The position numbers and the translations under genes are program-made. Positions 7,806 to 17,063 of a DNA stretch of 64,000 nt are shown here, piece after piece. Each line of letters begins with the position of its first letter. Positions within the stretch are counted from its first letter, which is position 1. The notes under the pieces were generated by a model. That model was given only the letters and a program-made list of their open reading frames with translations. It did not search any database and was not told where the DNA came from. The stretch is from Hymenobacter aquaticus (GTDB lineage: Bacteria; Bacteroidota; Bacteroidia; Cytophagales; Hymenobacteraceae): positions 124,001 to 188,000 of the forward strand of contig NZ_SRLC01000001.1 in assembly GCF_004765605.1 (NCBI RefSeq), given 5' to 3'.

Positions 7806-9737
7806 ATGATTTCCATTACCGACCTCGATTTTCACTTCGGCTCCCGCACTCTCTACGACAAGGCCAGCCTCCATATCAAACCCAAGGATAAGATTGGCCT
7901 GATCGGGCTCAACGGCCGGGGCAAATCCACGCTGCTGCGCATTCTGGTGGGCGAGTACAAGCCCGACGGCGGCAGCATCTCCATGAGCAAGGACGTGAGC
8001 CTGGGCTTCCTGAACCAGGATTTGCTCAGCTACGACTCCCACGAGCCCATCCTGATTGTGGCCATGCAGGCCTTCGGCGAGGCCCTGGAAGTGCAGAAGA
8101 AAATCGACGAGGTGCTGCTCGAGTTCGAAACCAACTACACCGACGACTTGGTCGAGAAGCTGGCCGACTTGCAGGAGCGCTTCGAGGCTCTGGGCGGCTA
8201 CACCATGCAGGCCCGCACCGAGGAAATCCTGGAAGGCCTGGGCTTTACCACCGAGGAGCTGCAAAAGCCGCTGAAGCAGTTTTCGGGCGGCTGGCGCATG
8301 CGCGTGATGCTGGCCAAAATTCTGTTGCAGCAGCCTTCCCTGCTGCTGCTCGACGAACCGACCAACCACCTGGACTTGCCCTCCATCAAGTGGATTGAAA
8401 ACTACCTGGCCGGCTACGAAGGCGCCGTGATTATCGTGAGTCACGACCGGGAATTCCTGGACCGCACCACCAACACCACCGTGGAGGTAACCGGCGGCAA
8501 GCTGGTGCCCTACGCCGGCAACTACTCGTTCTACCTCGAAGAGAAGGAGGAGCGCAACGCCATTCAGAAGGGCGCGTTCGAAAACCAGCAGGCCCAGATT
8601 CGGCAGGCGGAGCGGTTTATTGAGCGGTTTAAGGCCAAAGCTTCGAAAGCCAAGCAGGCCCAGAGCCGCGTGAAGGCCCTGGATAAGCTGGAGCGCATCG
8701 AAGACGTGGCCGCCGACGACGCCAAGGTCAACATCAAGTTCAACTTCACCGTCACGCCCGGCCGCCACATTCTGCGCATGGAGCACGTGGGCAAGAAGTA
8801 CGCCGATAAGCTCATCTTCCGCGACACCCACGTCCACATCGAGCGGGGCGACAAAATCGCGCTGATCGGGGCCAACGGCAAGGGCAAGTCCACCTTGATG
8901 CGCCTGGTGGCGGGGCAGGAGGCGCCCACCACCGGCAACCACCAGCTGGGCCACAACGTCATCATGTCGTTCTACGCTCAGCACCAGCTCGAAAGCCTGC
9001 GCATCGACAACGAGATTCTGCAGGAAATGGTGGAAGCCGGCTCCAAGCGCTCCGAAATGGAGCTGCGCTCGGTGCTGGGTTCGTTCCTGTTCACCGGCGA
9101 CGAGGTTTACAAGAAAATCAAGGTGCTCAGCGGGGGCGAGAAAAGCCGCGTGGCCCTGGCCAAAACCCTGATTTCGGAGGCCAACTTTCTGCTGCTCGAC
9201 GAACCGACCAACCACCTGGACATGCAGTCGGTCAACATCCTGATTCAGGCCCTGGACCAGTACGAAGGCACCTACATCGTCATCAGCCACGACCGGTTTT
9301 TCGTGGAAAACGTGGCCAACAAGATCTGGTACATCGAGGACTACCAGCTGAAAGAGTACCCCGGCACCTACGCCGAGTACGAGCAGTGGCAGGAAGACCG
9401 GGACAAGGCCGCCAAGAAGGCCGGCCTACCGTCGCCGTCGGCGCCCAAGCCCTTGCCGAAGGAGGAGAAAAAGCCGGTTTCCAGCTCCGAGCGCGAAGCC
9501 AATCAGCAGGAGCTGAAGAAGGTGAACAAGGAGCTGAAGGAAATCGAGGGCAAAATCACGACCCTGGAAAAGGAGCTGGCCGTGTACGAAAAGCAGCTGT
9601 CCGACCCCAACATCTACAACAACACCGCCCAGCTGAAAGACGCCACGATGAAGTTTGAGCAGGTGAAAAAGGAGCTGAACCGCACCAACGACCAGTGGGA
9701 AAAGCTGGCCGAGCGCGCCGAGCAACTCGATAAGTAG
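7806..9737 (+). CDS. ABC-F family ATPase (Uup/EttA-like ribosome-associated factor)
   Basis: 643 residues. Two ABC cassettes without membrane segments: Walker A GLNGRGKST at 34-42 with FSGGWRMR and LLLLDEPTNHLD, then GANGKGKST with LSGGEKSRVAL and a second LLLDEPTNHLD. The linker between them is long and charged, and a C-terminal coiled-coil (about 540-643, rich in Lys/Glu) resembles Uup-like members. The family acts on the ribosome to relieve stalling or aid translation. A promoter box precedes it, a strong terminator follows, so it looks monocistronic. Confidence 0.93.
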   Translation: MISITDLDFHFGSRTLYDKASLHIKPKDKIGLIGLNGRGKSTLLRILVGEYKPDGGSISMSKDVSLGFLNQDLLSYDSHEPILIVAMQAFGEALEVQKKIDEVLLEFETNYTDDLVEKLADLQERFEALGGYTMQARTEEILEGLGFTTEELQKPLKQFSGGWRMRVMLAKILLQQPSLLLLDEPTNHLDLPSIKWIENYLAGYEGAVIIVSHDREFLDRTTNTTVEVTGGKLVPYAGNYSFYLEEKEERNAIQKGAFENQQAQIRQAERFIERFKAKASKAKQAQSRVKALDKLERIEDVAADDAKVNIKFNFTVTPGRHILRMEHVGKKYADKLIFRDTHVHIERGDKIALIGANGKGKSTLMRLVAGQEAPTTGNHQLGHNVIMSFYAQHQLESLRIDNEILQEMVEAGSKRSEMELRSVLGSFLFTGDEVYKKIKVLSGGEKSRVALAKTLISEANFLLLDEPTNHLDMQSVNILIQALDQYEGTYIVISHDRFFVENVANKIWYIEDYQLKEYPGTYAEYEQWQEDRDKAAKKAGLPSPSAPKPLPKEEKKPVSSSEREANQQELKKVNKELKEIEGKITTLEKELAVYEKQLSDPNIYNNTAQLKDATMKFEQVKKELNRTNDQWEKLAERAEQLDK

Positions 9738-9756
9738 CCCCAAACTGCCCTACTGT

Positions 9757-9800
9757 GCAACGCCCCGCTGCAAACCCGAAAGGGCGCAGCGGGGCGTTGC
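9757..9800 (+). terminator. Intrinsic terminator after the ABC-F gene
   Basis: 15-bp perfect arms GCAACGCCCCGCTGC / GCAGCGGGGCGTTGC at 9757-9771 and 9786-9800. Placed between convergent genes, so it may serve both; the T-tract is weak. Confidence 0.65.
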
Positions 9801-9824
9801 TGGTTTCTATCAGCTGGGAAAAGC

Positions 9825-10817
9825 CTACGGATGGTTCTGCTTGACCAGGCTCACGTTGTCGTTGCCCGCCTGGTACACGGTGCTGCGCTGGCCCTCGGCG
9901 CCTTGGTAGGTTTGGGCCGCGTTGCGGCCGCCAATCTGCTCCTGCCGGGCGGTGTGGCTGTTGCCGTCCTGGTCGATGAAGGCCGTATTGCCCACCGTGA
10001 AGGGGCCGTTCTGCAGCTGTTGGGCGTCATTATCGTCGCCGTCCTGCTCGATGGTAGCCCGGTTGGTGCCAAATGCGCTTCCCTGCAACTGCTGCTGCGT
10101 GGCCACGTTGCGGCTGCCGACCTGGGTGGCGGTGGCCCGGTCGGCTTCCCCGTTCTGGGTTTGGGTGAGGGCGTTGGCGTTGCCGATCTGCGTGCCGGCT
10201 GCCGTATTGCCGATGGCACTCTGGCTTTGGTGCGCGCGGTTGTCATTGCCGGCTGTCGTCAGGCTGGCCGTGTTTCCCAACGAGGCCTGGGTCTGGATGG
10301 CCTCGTTGTCGTTGCCGGTCTGCACCACCGAAACCAGATTTTCCCGGCCCTGCTGCAGTTGCTGGCTGGCATTGCGGCTACCGATTTGCGCGGCTGTGCC
10401 GGTGTTGCCGTTGCCGCTCTGGATCTGGGAAAGCACGTTGTCAACACCGGTTTGCGTGCCCGTGACCCGGTTGAAAGGGCCAAGCCGTTGGCTTTGCACA
10501 AGCGTGTTCCGGTCGCCGAGTTGGGTGGCCTCGGCCGTGGATCTGGCCTCTCCAATCTGGTCCTGGGTAATAGCGTTGCGGTTGCCCGTCTGCCGGGCTG
10601 CGGTGGCAACCTGCGTGCCTAGTTGATTTACCGTCAGCGTGTTCAGACTGCCGGTCTGGATGCCGGTTGAGGAACTGGCATTACCGGTTTGAGTGATGGT
10701 AGCCAAGTTGCTGGCCCCCGATTGGCTAAGGGTCTGAGTGTTATTTTGAGCGTAGGTGCTGCCGCAAGTCAGTACGAAAGCCCCTGCCCATACGGCAGAC
10801 ACAATATTTGTTTTCAT
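9825..10817 (-). CDS. Secreted curlin-repeat protein (CsgA/CsgB-like)
   Basis: 330 residues with a signal peptide ending at TYAQ. The rest consists of about 13 degenerate repeats of roughly 22 residues with the curlin pattern G..N.A...Q.G (for example GSRNASQQLQQGRENLVS, GNDNEAIQTQAS, GSRNVATQQQLQG). Such repeats form stacked beta-strands in curli amyloid fibres. No csgE, csgF or csgG lies in this window, so export and nucleation partners must be elsewhere. Convergent with the ABC-F gene. The upstream region is AT-rich but no clear -7 box was found. Confidence 0.88.
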   Translation of the reverse strand: MKTNIVSAVWAGAFVLTCGSTYAQNNTQTLSQSGASNLATITQTGNASSSTGIQTGSLNTLTVNQLGTQVATAARQTGNRNAITQDQIGEARSTAEATQLGDRNTLVQSQRLGPFNRVTGTQTGVDNVLSQIQSGNGNTGTAAQIGSRNASQQLQQGRENLVSVVQTGNDNEAIQTQASLGNTASLTTAGNDNRAHQSQSAIGNTAAGTQIGNANALTQTQNGEADRATATQVGSRNVATQQQLQGSAFGTNRATIEQDGDDNDAQQLQNGPFTVGNTAFIDQDGNSHTARQEQIGGRNAAQTYQGAEGQRSTVYQAGNDNVSLVKQNHP

Positions 10818-10989
10818 AGCAGGCGTGAATAAGAGTGGCGGAGTAGGATGAATGTAGTTAAATAGTAATATAATTTATAAGAATTATTTAATTAAATCCA
10901 GGTTGATTGGCTATCGTATTGCCAGTCCAGTTGCCTACGGCCAAGGAATGTGTGGGCTGCTGTTCAGCTTGTCTTACCCCAAAATCGGG

Positions 10990-12804
10990 CTACGGGGCCG
11001 CTGGGGCCGCATCGTCTAGTGCCCCAATGAAGGCAATAATGGCCTGCTGCTCGGCGGCGTTCAGCTGCAGCGGGTCGGCGGCCAGCGTTTGAGAAGGTAC
11101 ATCCAAGCCCAGACCCCGCCCGCCGCCGCGGTTGTAAAAATCCAGCACCTGCTCCAGCGTCTGGTATACGCCGTTGTGCATGTAGGGCGCGGTCCGGGCG
11201 GCATTGCGGATGGTCGGGGTTTTGAAGGCCTGGCGTTGGTGGGCAATGCCGTAGAGCCCGAACTTGCCGGGGTCGGCGTCGAGGGCGGTGGCCGCGGCCG
11301 TGGCGGGCACGCCCAGCACTTCGCTTTCGGCCTTGTCGTAGAGGGGCGGCACGCTGCCGTTGAACAGCGGCATGTAGTGGCAGGTGCCGCACTGGGCCTT
11401 GCCCATAAACAGGTTGAAGCCCAGTACTTCCTGGCCCGACAGGCGCGCGGTGTCGCCGCGTAGGTATTGGTCGAAGCGGCTGTTGAGGCCCACCAGGCTG
11501 CGCACATAGGCGGCCACCGCGCGGCGGATGTTGGGCTCCGAAACCGGTTGCTTATCCGTGGCAAAGGCTTGGGCAAACAGCTTCTGGTATGTGGTTTTTT
11601 TGCGCAGCAACGCCGGAATTTCGCTCAGTTGCCCGCCCATTTCGGCTTTATTGGTAACCACCGCATGTACCTGATCTTCCAGAAAATGCACCCGGCCGTC
11701 GGCAAACTGCTCGGGCTGCAGGGCGGCGTTGAGCAGGGTGGGCGTGTTGCGGGCCAGCTCGGTGCCGGCCAGCAGGGAGCGGTTCACGCGCAGCCCGTCG
11801 GTGTAGGCGCGGCCCGGCACGTGGCAGCTGGCGCAGGAGCGCCCCGCCGCCTTGCCCGACAGCAGCGGCTCTTGAAACAAGGCTGCGCCCAGCGCCAGCA
11901 CGGCCGGGGTGGGCGCGGCGGCATCGGCCGGCGCGAAAAAGGCCGGGTCGAAGGCGTCGGCGGCAAAGAAGGAGGGGGCTTGGGGGCGCACGGCGCGGCG
12001 GGCCGCTACGTAGGCTATGCCCAGCTGCTGCTGGGCCTGCTGTAGCCCCGCCAGGGCCGGGTTGAAATACCGTACGAAAAACCGGGCCCGGTCGAAGTTT
12101 TCGAAGGTGGCCGCAGGAGCCAGGAGCACGGCCCGGCCGCGGGCCAGCGGGGCCAGAACGGCCGCTGGCCCACCCAACAAGGCCAGCACCTGCTCCGTGG
12201 CGTGCAGGGTAACGGCGGCTTCGGGCAGGGCGGCGTGGGCCACCGGCGAGTCGAAGCCCGAAAGGCCCTTGGCGGCCAGGCGGTAGAGGTTCAGGCGCAG
12301 CGCATCCAGTACCTCGGCCTCGGAAAAAGTCAGCATGGGGGCCTGCTGCTCCAGGTGCCGCACCTGGTAGAGCAGGTTGTCGGTTTCCTGGCGGATCAGG
12401 TCCCGGGTGGCGTGGTCGGTGGGGGCGTCGTACACGTATTCTTCCAGCACCTGAAAGCCCGTGGCCGGAATAACCTCGCCCGGCTCCCCGGCCTCGGTTT
12501 CGGGCAGATTAGCCCCGTTCAGGCGCTGGGCGGCGTGCGGGTAGTAGTATTCCACCGCAAACTCCAGGTACTTGTATTCGGTGCGGCAGGCCACAAACTG
12601 CCGGCGCAGCGCGGTAGTATCGGCCCGGGGGGCCAGCTGTTGCAGGGTGGTGAGGGCGGCGTGTAGCTGGCGCAGGTGCCCGTCGTAGTAGTCCCGGACC
12701 TGCTCGGCGGGCGTTTTGTGCAGCACCGCAAACGAGAACAGCAGTCCGGCCAGGCCCAGCAGCAGCGGCCGGCCCACGCGCCGGCGAAAAGAAAGCAGGT
12801 TCAT
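10990..12804 (-). CDS. Di-haem cytochrome c peroxidase with helical N-terminal domain
   Basis: 604 residues. A membrane/export segment (about 8-27) is followed by a 270-residue helix-rich domain containing GFQVLEEYVYD, which faintly recalls imelysin-type iron-binding domains. The C-terminal half is a MauG/CcpA-type peroxidase with two haem c sites, CASCH near 325 and CGTCH near 471, plus FKTPTIRNAARTAPYMHNG typical of the family. Its ATG overlaps the stop of the leucine-rich repeat gene (ATGA), so it is the third gene of an operon. Probably reduces peroxide or oxidises a partner in the periplasm; the substrate is unknown. Confidence 0.9.
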   Translation of the reverse strand: MNLLSFRRRVGRPLLLGLAGLLFSFAVLHKTPAEQVRDYYDGHLRQLHAALTTLQQLAPRADTTALRRQFVACRTEYKYLEFAVEYYYPHAAQRLNGANLPETEAGEPGEVIPATGFQVLEEYVYDAPTDHATRDLIRQETDNLLYQVRHLEQQAPMLTFSEAEVLDALRLNLYRLAAKGLSGFDSPVAHAALPEAAVTLHATEQVLALLGGPAAVLAPLARGRAVLLAPAATFENFDRARFFVRYFNPALAGLQQAQQQLGIAYVAARRAVRPQAPSFFAADAFDPAFFAPADAAAPTPAVLALGAALFQEPLLSGKAAGRSCASCHVPGRAYTDGLRVNRSLLAGTELARNTPTLLNAALQPEQFADGRVHFLEDQVHAVVTNKAEMGGQLSEIPALLRKKTTYQKLFAQAFATDKQPVSEPNIRRAVAAYVRSLVGLNSRFDQYLRGDTARLSGQEVLGFNLFMGKAQCGTCHYMPLFNGSVPPLYDKAESEVLGVPATAAATALDADPGKFGLYGIAHQRQAFKTPTIRNAARTAPYMHNGVYQTLEQVLDFYNRGGGRGLGLDVPSQTLAADPLQLNAAEQQAIIAFIGALDDAAPAAP

Positions 12805-13727
12805 TGAAAGTAGATAGTGGCGTCGGGCAACAGGGCCTGGGCCTGGCGGCAGGCTTCGGGGGTAAAGGCGTTGCCCTTCACGATGATGGTTTTCAGCTTG
12901 CGCAGCCGGGCCAGGGAGCGGGGCAGGGCTGTGAGCTGGTTGTCGTTGGCAATGAGCATTTCCAGGTTTTGCAGCCGCCCCAGCTGTTTGGGCAGGGCCT
13001 TCAGCTGGTTGCCCGACACAATCAGCACCTTTAGCTGCGCGCACTGGCCCAGGCTGGCGGGCAGGTCGGTTAGCTGGTTGTTGGCCAGGTTCAGCTCTTC
13101 CAGACGCGTCAGGGTGCCGAGCCGCGCGGGCAGGCGCTCCAGCCGGTTGTCGTTCAGGTAGGCGTAGCGCAGGCGGCGCAGCTGGCCCAGGGCAGCGGGC
13201 AGAAACAGCAGCTGGTTGTGGGAGCCGTCGAAGTATTCCAGCCGCCCCAGCTCACTGAGCTGCTCGGGAAACGAGGTGAAGTTGTTCCAGGCCGCCAGCA
13301 GAAACCGCAGGCTGTCGAGGCCGCCGATGCTGGGCGGCAGCTCCCGCAGGGCATTCTGGTCGATTTGCAGCTGGGTCAGGCGGTGCAGGTTGCCCAGCGC
13401 GGGCGGCAGGTCGAGCAGGCCGTTCTTATTCACGAACAGCACCTGCAGACTATCCAGGCCGGTAAGGGCTTCGGGCAGGTGGCGCAGGTGGTTTTCGTGG
13501 GCGTAGAGGCGCCGTAGCCGGGGCAGCCGGTCCAGGCTGGCGGGCAGCTGCTCCAGGGCCTGGCCGCGCAGGTTCAGCTCCCGCACGCAGCCCGGGCGGC
13601 TCAGCGCATCGGTCAGGGTGAAGGCGGCCGGGGCGGGGCAGGGCGGGGCTTGGGCCAAACAGGCGTTGCCCCGCAGAAACTGCGAGGCAACGCCGGCTAG
13701 CATAACGATAAGAAAGGGTAAGCGCAC
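12801..13727 (-). CDS. Secreted leucine-rich repeat protein
   Basis: 308 residues with a signal peptide and about ten LRR units of 22-23 residues (L..L..LYAHENHLRHLP, LKVLIVSGNQLKALP), of the bacterial IRREKO-like type. It sits between the PhoX-like phosphatase (3 bp gap) and the di-haem peroxidase (4-bp ATGA overlap), so all three are surely co-transcribed. LRRs bind proteins or glycans; here it may hold the complex together or bind a surface ligand. That role is inference. Confidence 0.88.
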   Translation of the reverse strand: MRLPFLIVMLAGVASQFLRGNACLAQAPPCPAPAAFTLTDALSRPGCVRELNLRGQALEQLPASLDRLPRLRRLYAHENHLRHLPEALTGLDSLQVLFVNKNGLLDLPPALGNLHRLTQLQIDQNALRELPPSIGGLDSLRFLLAAWNNFTSFPEQLSELGRLEYFDGSHNQLLFLPAALGQLRRLRYAYLNDNRLERLPARLGTLTRLEELNLANNQLTDLPASLGQCAQLKVLIVSGNQLKALPKQLGRLQNLEMLIANDNQLTALPRSLARLRKLKTIIVKGNAFTPEACRQAQALLPDATIYFQ

Positions 13728-13730
13728 GAG

Positions 13731-15401
13731 CTATTGCTTGATAAAAGGCCGGGTAGTGGAGGTCGTGGCCGTCTGGATAACCAGCGTGTAGTGGCCGCCG
13801 GGCAGCTTGCTCACCGGCACCCGCAGGCGGTTCAGGCCCTGGGCCAGCACGGCGGATTGCGTCAGCACCCGGGCCCCGAGCGTGTTGAATACCTGCACCG
13901 TGGCGGCTTCCCGGCTCAGGCTGGTCAGCTCCACGCTCAGCTCGGCGCCGGCGGTGGGGTTGGGGTACACGTCGGCCTTAGCTAGCTCGGGGCGGGCTTT
14001 TTCGGTGGACAGCGTGGTGCCCAGCACGCCGCGGCGGCTGATGACGATGGCCGACGACTTGTTGAACACCACGGCCTGCCCGGCGGCGTCGGTGGTGGCC
14101 AGCGTGTTGGTCGGGTCGGGGCTCTGGATGGAGATGAACATAAATTTCTCGTCGGGCGAGAAGGTCATGCCGGTAGGCTCACAGCCGTTGGGCGTCACGG
14201 CAAACAGCTCCACGGCGGGGCTGGCCTGGGTGTGGCAGGGGCGCACCACCCACACGTGGTTGCGGCCCCCATCCTGGAGCACGTAGAGGTTGCCCTGCGA
14301 GTCGAAAGTCAGGTTGTCGTTGCCGGTGCCCCAGGCTTCGCTCACGGTGGCCGCGCCGTAGCTGATGGGGTAGGTGCGGTTGGTAACGCCGGGCGAGTTG
14401 CCCACGAAAACGTCGAAGGCACTGACCGTGCTGCCCGCGTCGGTGAAGCGGTAGGTGGTGCCGGGGCCTTTGGCCGTGAAGTAAATCTGGCCCGTGACGG
14501 GGCTGATTTCAATGTCTTCCACGCCGTTGAAGCTAGTGGCGCCCAGGGCCAGGGCGGCGGCGGCGGTGTTGTTGCACTCGGCCGGGGTGGTGTTGGGCAC
14601 CGGCAGCCAGGTGCCGGTGGTGGCCGTGCCAATGGCCCCGTCGAGCTTCAGGGCGTAGAGCGTGCCGTTGGCGAACTGCCCGGGCGTGGTAGCCACGAAC
14701 TTATAAACGAAGCTGTTGGCCGAGCCCTCATCGGCGCCCTCGTACACGGTGCGGCGGTCGGCGGCCACTACCACGTTTTCGTGCTTGAAGCGGCCCATTC
14801 GCCAGAGCTTGTCGGGCGTGCCGTTGCCGTCCTGGTCTTTCACGGTGCGGGTGGCCGGATCAATTTCCACGTTCCAGCCGAAGTCGAAGTAGCCGTCGTT
14901 GTTGCTGTCGGTGGGAGCGGTGGGGGCGTTTTCCTCGCAGGTAATCACCGTACTCCAGGGCGTGACGCCGCCCGAGCAGTTGTTGAACGTGCCCACCACG
15001 GGCCCGAAGTTCACCGGGTTTTTGGCCGTCACACCCCAAAGCTTCGTCAGCGGGTCGAAGCTCAGATTCAGCATGCTCACGCCCGAGGTAGCCGCCGCCG
15101 AGCCCTCGTGGTTGATGGATAGGTAGCCGCTGGTGCTGCTGCCCCCGATGGGCACGTAGCCGGTGAAGTCGAAGGCTTCCTTCACGTTGCCGTCGGCGGC
15201 CGAGGAGTAGGCCGCCCCGCCCTGCACCAGCAGCTGGAAGGTGTGGGTGGCGGGCAGGCGCAGGTCCTGGGGCTGGGTGGAGGGCTGCACCGAGGTGAAG
15301 CGGCTGATGTGGTCCTGGGGTAGGGTGGGGCAGGCGGTCTGGGCCCGGGCGGCGGTGCTCAGCAAAGCAGTGGCGGCCAGTAGCGTAGTCGTGTGTTTCA
15401 T
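13731..15401 (-). CDS. PhoX-like alkaline phosphatase with type IX sorting domain
   Basis: 556 residues from the ATG at 15401, which starts a clear signal peptide (TTTLLAATALLSTAARAQ). Much of it matches DUF839/PhoX-like proteins: GYLSINHEG near 90, TCEENAPTAPTD and VEDIEISPVTGQIYFTAKG. PhoX enzymes hydrolyse phosphoesters using Fe/Ca. The last ~80 residues (VYPNPTAGAELSVEL ... LPGGHYTLVIQT) form a type IX secretion C-terminal sorting domain, so it is exported to the surface. First gene of the operon with the LRR protein and the di-haem peroxidase. Confidence 0.88.
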   Translation of the reverse strand: MKHTTTLLAATALLSTAARAQTACPTLPQDHISRFTSVQPSTQPQDLRLPATHTFQLLVQGGAAYSSAADGNVKEAFDFTGYVPIGGSSTSGYLSINHEGSAAATSGVSMLNLSFDPLTKLWGVTAKNPVNFGPVVGTFNNCSGGVTPWSTVITCEENAPTAPTDSNNDGYFDFGWNVEIDPATRTVKDQDGNGTPDKLWRMGRFKHENVVVAADRRTVYEGADEGSANSFVYKFVATTPGQFANGTLYALKLDGAIGTATTGTWLPVPNTTPAECNNTAAAALALGATSFNGVEDIEISPVTGQIYFTAKGPGTTYRFTDAGSTVSAFDVFVGNSPGVTNRTYPISYGAATVSEAWGTGNDNLTFDSQGNLYVLQDGGRNHVWVVRPCHTQASPAVELFAVTPNGCEPTGMTFSPDEKFMFISIQSPDPTNTLATTDAAGQAVVFNKSSAIVISRRGVLGTTLSTEKARPELAKADVYPNPTAGAELSVELTSLSREAATVQVFNTLGARVLTQSAVLAQGLNRLRVPVSKLPGGHYTLVIQTATTSTTRPFIKQ

Positions 15402-15714
15402 AGAAGCTTGCGTCGGGGTTGAAAGGTGCCGCAAGTACGAAACCGACTGTTGCGTCTGGTTTACCGCTGGGTTAAGAGTACATAAAGGAGCCGTGACGGC
15501 AGTGTTACCGCGCCGTCGCCCGGTTGTCGCCGGGGCTTCGGGAGCAACCGGGCGCTTTTGGCAGTCAGAATAACGAGTAACGTTACCGTATTGGCAACGT
15601 GGCGGCATTCACCACTTATCCGGCCCGTACCAATGCCGAATACCTGTACAAGTGTTCATTGCTTGTTTTGTGGCTCAATGAAACCCGGTCACGCCAAAAC
15701 AAAGTCTGGTTAGC
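15402..15714. other. Intergenic region, no gene seen
   Basis: 313 bp between divergent-looking ends. Contains the promoter region of the PhoX operon on its left side. A 40-codon open stretch on the plus strand near 15595-15718 has no recognisable content. Nothing further was seen. Confidence 0.4.
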
Positions 15715-16209
15715 CTAATGGTCGTAGCTAATTACTCTCGTTATTTTCCAGCCGTCGGCTCTTTTTTGCCAGATATGAACGAACTTAAATGTGCCACAAT
15801 CATCTTTCCCGTTTTCCTGGTGACAAAAACGGTGTGTGCCTATTTCAATGGCGCCGTAGTCTTTGATAGGGTATACCTGAAGACTGCCGGGGACAAGCGT
15901 TCTTCTTAGTCCATTGTTTTGGCTGAAAAGCCGGCTGGTATTTTCAATAACCTGATTATAGTTCGTTAAGCCTCCTTCGTCATGGTAAAATTCGAGGTCG
16001 GCTGCGAATAGTAGCTTTTGTTTCTCAAGGTCCCGGTTGTTGAATGCGTCAAACAACACGCTGTCCATGTGGGCAATAGTGTTGTATAGCTCTTTCGATG
16101 CCGGTGTGTATGATTTTGCTGCCTCGCTACTGCTGGGTCGGGAAATAGAACAAGCGGTAGTAATCCACGCCAAGGTTATATAAACAACAGCGGTCCTTAT
16201 TCTTTTCAT
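15715..16209 (-). CDS. DUF4440/SnoaL-like lipoprotein
   Basis: 164 residues. The N-terminus ends in a lipobox-like TTACS, so it is likely a lipoprotein. The remainder (about 45-164) has the NTF2-like fold pattern of DUF4440: LFDAFNNRDLEKQKLLFAADLEFYHDEGG, and the ending WKITRVISYDH. Family members are small ligand-binding or enzyme-like proteins of unknown role. Lower GC than neighbouring genes, together with the gene at 16376, suggests a shared foreign origin. Confidence 0.8.
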   Translation of the reverse strand: MKRIRTAVVYITLAWITTACSISRPSSSEAAKSYTPASKELYNTIAHMDSVLFDAFNNRDLEKQKLLFAADLEFYHDEGGLTNYNQVIENTSRLFSQNNGLRRTLVPGSLQVYPIKDYGAIEIGTHRFCHQENGKDDCGTFKFVHIWQKRADGWKITRVISYDH

Positions 16210-16375
16210 AGGCTCTTTTTAACGTTTTGCGTTGCCTGCAGGTAACGGTTTGGGGCTTGGCGTTCGGGTGGGTTTCGGAATACAACACTGTCAACCAGCA
16301 CTGGATTTGAATAGACGCACAAAGCTCCCAGTTTGCACGTCACTCAGCCTGAAGTAAAACCCGTGTTATGGGCAG
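16210..16375. repeat. Palindrome-rich spacer between two lower-GC genes (cassette-like, tentative)
   Basis: On the minus strand, a CTGCCCATAACACGGG motif follows the stop of the upstream gene directly. An imperfect inner stem GACGTGCAAA / TTTGTGCGTC and the palindrome CCAGTGCTGG come next, and CCGTTACCTGCAGGCAAC ends the spacer just before the next start codon. The layout recalls recombination-site spacers in gene cassettes. I cannot show it is functional. Confidence 0.3.
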
Positions 16376-17041
16376 CTATTCTTTTCTGTCCCATAGTTCT
16401 AGCATGGCGGTCAAGTCGTGGTATTCTTCTGCAAATGCACCGTCCAGGGTTCCGAATCTGCTTTTAAACTCTTTAAAATATTGTCTTGCGTTTTTGTTGC
16501 CCGAAATTGTTGCAATAAAAAGTTTGTTCGCTAATTTCATTTTACTGTCGTTAAGACCTGGTGTTGCTGTTTTATACATTTTCAAAACAGTTTGAATTTC
16601 GTCTTGGCTGTATTTCCTGATTTGTCTGTTAACCGTAACCTCTCTAATTACTTTCTGTCCGCTGAAAAATATTTTTTCTGTTGTCCAAACGGTTTCCTGA
16701 TATTTTAGGCCCTTTCCTGTTGGTAGATTACGAAGGTTGTCAACAAGTAATACGTCTTTGTTGACTCTGAGTCGGCAAGTCAGCGTCGCACCCCAAAAGT
16801 TAATGATTTTGCCTTGTCCGCAGGCGGCAAGAATAAACTCCGAAAAAGTTGCCGGCTTGCTGTCAGGGTTTTTGTAGCCACACAAAACAATTGTTTTGCC
16901 ATTGGAAAGATGAAAAGTCGTATCGGATTTTGTTCCCGCATATTGAGTTTTCGGGCAGTCACACGACGTTGCCTTTGTTTGTCCGTAAATGGAAGGCAAA
17001 GTCAGAAAGGTCAGTATGATTGCTATGAGGGTTGACGTCAT
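16376..17041 (-). CDS. Exported protein of unknown function, lower GC
   Basis: 221 residues with an N-terminal signal peptide ending near YGQ. The mature part has several Cys (CDCPKTQYAG, LCGYKN, AACGQG, TCRLRV) and a Lys-rich helical C-terminus. I do not recognise a family. Clearly lower in GC than the surrounding chromosome; its upstream neighbour is a recombinase relic. Perhaps carried in on a mobile element. Confidence 0.7.
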   Translation of the reverse strand: MTSTLIAIILTFLTLPSIYGQTKATSCDCPKTQYAGTKSDTTFHLSNGKTIVLCGYKNPDSKPATFSEFILAACGQGKIINFWGATLTCRLRVNKDVLLVDNLRNLPTGKGLKYQETVWTTEKIFFSGQKVIREVTVNRQIRKYSQDEIQTVLKMYKTATPGLNDSKMKLANKLFIATISGNKNARQYFKEFKSRFGTLDGAFAEEYHDLTAMLELWDRKE

Positions 17042-17063
17042 TATAGTTGCTTGTAACGTTTGA

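Noticed and set aside
7701..9290. N-terminal 530-residue extension of the ATPase frame, opposite to the ABC-F gene
   Set aside because: It is the antisense reading of a conserved ABC-F gene and has no family features; the real start is ATG 7700, where the ATPase domain and AT-rich DNA begin.
14232..15122. 296-codon open frame on the plus strand opposite the PhoX-like gene
   Set aside because: Shadow of GC-rich codons; Gly/His/Val-rich and without any motif.
16210..16375. True integron attC site
   Set aside because: The core-site bases do not fit the standard attC consensus, and no integron integrase is present; only a palindrome-rich spacer is claimed.
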